From: Bdellovibrionales bacterium RIFCSPHIGHO2_01_FULL_40_29
Lineage (GTDB): Bacteria > Bdellovibrionota > Bdellovibrionia > Bdellovibrionales > Bdellovibrionaceae
Assembly (NCBI GenBank): GCA_001771815.1
Contig: MEPU01000013.1
Coordinates: 310,001-374,000 of the forward strand
Length of the DNA: 64,000 bases
Reading direction: 5' to 3'
The stretch's first letter is position 1, and each line of letters opens with the position of its first letter. Of the stretch, positions 63,994-64,000 are shown piece by piece. A program made the translations under genes and the position numbers. Under the pieces are notes generated by a model. The model was not told the origin of the DNA, searched no databases, and was given only the letters and a program-made list of their open reading frames with translations.

Positions 63994-64000
63994 ATGAAAA
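63994..64000 (+). CDS. possible start of a further gene at the window edge
   Basis: ATGAAAA follows AGGTGG by 8 bases, a good ribosome binding site, and the Met-Lys start fits another exported protein. Too little sequence remains to assign anything. Confidence 0.3.

Overview
The window is a gene-dense, AT-rich stretch of chromosome from a Gram-negative bacterium. The best fit is a member of Bdellovibrionota (Bdellovibrio or Pseudobdellovibrio-like). This placement is inferred, not measured. It rests on the order rpsB-tsf-pyrH-frr-uppS-cdsA-rseP, on lipoproteins whose lipobox reads FQNC(A/S)P, on the large number of exported proteins with no recognisable family, on secreted proteases, and on the mix of sigma-54 and receiver-domain regulators. 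There is no rRNA, CRISPR array, insertion sequence, integrase or prophage. One tRNA gene (Ser, GGA anticodon) is present.

Layout. 1-7 kb: a B12-binding radical SAM protein cut by the left edge, a secreted protein of unknown function, a lone receiver protein, then pgeF, rluD, a degenerate J-domain/HTH protein and tsaB. 7-13.6 kb: the rpsB-tsf-pyrH-frr-uppS-cdsA-rseP-tsaB run, all on the minus strand. 13.8-26.5 kb: two FQNC lipoproteins (one with a haem c motif), an FAD oxidoreductase, a CFI-box protein, priA, an outer-membrane barrel candidate, a 43-residue basic protein, a TonB-family protein and nagZ. 26.6-32.9 kb: three co-directional genes, one TadG-like membrane-anchored protein and two large cysteine-containing exported proteins. 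This is the most system-like unexplained block. 32.9-36 kb: anmK, then a MurU-like/AmgK-like pair. 36-38.7 kb: a sigma-54 activator beside a shortened paralogue that appears to have lost its nucleotide-binding loop. 38.8-46 kb: penicillin-binding protein 1A, uvrA and an MsbA-like ABC exporter in one operon. 46-54 kb: an L,D-transpeptidase, a receiver protein, a nitronate monooxygenase-like enzyme, a free Cache-domain protein in an operon with a chemoreceptor, rsmG and a proline-repeat exported protein. 54-64 kb: small exported proteins, a trypsin-family lipoprotein, an aquaporin-potassium transporter pair, tRNA-Ser, a metzincin-like protease, a vWA lipoprotein and a TrmN6-like methylase.

How the genes work together. 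Peptidoglycan is the recurring theme: PgeF, NagZ, AnmK, a putative AmgK/MurU pair, UppS, PBP1A and a YkuD L,D-transpeptidase cover turnover, recycling, carrier synthesis and cross-linking. Both the anhydro-MurNAc kinase and the MurNAc-1-phosphate route are encoded about 100 bases apart. Translation and tRNA quality are covered by RpsB, EF-Ts, RRF, TsaB, RluD, RsmG and TrmN6. A second theme is secretion: roughly a third of the genes start with a signal peptide or lipobox.

Limits. All family calls come from reading motifs by eye, with no database search. Promoters are mostly not called because no consensus for this organism can be derived from one window.
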